DNA from: Rhizopus arrhizus
Lineage: Eukaryota > Mucoromycota > Mucoromycetes > Mucorales > Rhizopodaceae
Assembly (NCBI GenBank): GCA_024220505.1
Contig: JAKZZE010000032.1
Location: 377,501 to 437,500, forward strand
Direction: 5' to 3'
DNA: 60,000 nt
Shown: positions 59,709 to 60,000 of the stretch, in pieces
Numbering within the stretch: position 1 is the stretch's first letter
How the letters are laid out: each line of letters starts with the position of its first letter
Program-made: the position numbers and the translations under genes
Notes under the pieces: model-generated
Told to the model about the DNA's origin: nothing
The model's database searches: none
What the model saw: the letters and a program-made list of their open reading frames with translations, nothing else

Positions 59709-60000
59709 TATGATGCTTTTCTTCAAAGGGATAAAGGATAAACAGTAAATATATATTGCGATGTGGGATACTCCTTAGAAATGCAGATACAGAACATTGC
59801 CCAATATGTAGTTTCTCTTTTACCAAGGGTATATCGAATCCCTTAAGAGCTAGGATATGTAACAATCATGGGTCTACGTAGATGGCTTTGGGTAATAATA
59901 GACACACGATGCCATAGTGACGAGGGAATAAAAGTTGCACATGCTCTATACTGATGAAATAGAGAGGCTATGGCCTTTTGGGAAGATGGTTCGGACATGT
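59709..60000. other. Window end, possible transposon remnant
   Basis: A weak coding-like phrase (ADTEHCPICSF) at about 59783-59815 recalls the zinc-knuckle end of non-LTR retrotransposon ORFs, but stops surround it. Not firm. Confidence 0.2.

Noticed and set aside
59783..59990. 3' end of a LINE reverse transcriptase ORF
   Set aside because: Only a short CPIC-containing phrase fits, and stops interrupt all frames. Evidence is too thin for a call.

Overview
The window looks like nuclear DNA of an early-diverging fungus, most likely a mucoralean (Mucoromycota). The coding genes carry many short introns of about 40-70 bp with clear GTAAGT-like donors and TAG/CAG acceptors. Intergenic DNA is AT-rich with long A/T homopolymers. 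The gene set is fungal but includes an APH-1-like gamma-secretase subunit, which ascomycetes and yeasts are generally held to lack. The order-level call is inference; no rRNA or other marker gene is present.

Left edge (1-3.36 kb): a decayed Ty3/gypsy chromovirus, truncated by the window edge. From 5.7 to 41.6 kb lies a compact gene-rich block: CCT5 (chaperonin), IMP dehydrogenase (GTP synthesis), a small three-exon protein, a SAM-methyltransferase-like protein with a damaged SAM motif, an arrestin-like protein, a four-helix membrane protein, APH-1, a broken DDE transposase, two small paralogous proteins, a LOG-type nucleotide phosphoribohydrolase, a LigB/DODA-type dioxygenase, an MHR1/mL67-type mitochondrial protein, NOT2 (CCR4-NOT), a Uds1 septation coiled-coil protein, a stand-alone YVH1 zinc domain, prohibitin 2, a kelch membrane protein, a double-bromodomain protein, a secreted agmatinase-like ureohydrolase, an aconitase pseudogene and a CDK12/CTK1-type kinase. 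Exon structures were rebuilt by following reading frame and splice signals; nearly all close exactly in phase. The genes are mostly housekeeping and do not form a pathway cluster. Three convergent pairs have only 16-17 bp between their stop codons.

Right part (41.6-60 kb): about 18 kb without a recognisable protein gene, rich in simple repeats, with a direct segmental duplication (about 47.0-47.9 and 54.45-55.2 kb) and a 176-bp tandem repeat (59.2-59.7 kb). This region holds the most striking signal. Three dispersed elements each carry an approximately 80-nt RNA fold with all the parts of a hepatitis-delta-virus-like self-cleaving ribozyme: a 7-bp P1, P2, a 3-bp P3 with its CC for P1.1, a variable P4 hairpin and a GGCTAA J4/2 with the catalytic C. 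P1 and P4 show compensatory base changes between copies. Each ribozyme is the last conserved part of a cassette that starts with a similar TATA-box block 160-865 bp upstream in the same orientation. This suggests a family of promoter-driven non-coding RNAs whose 3' end is made by ribozyme cleavage.
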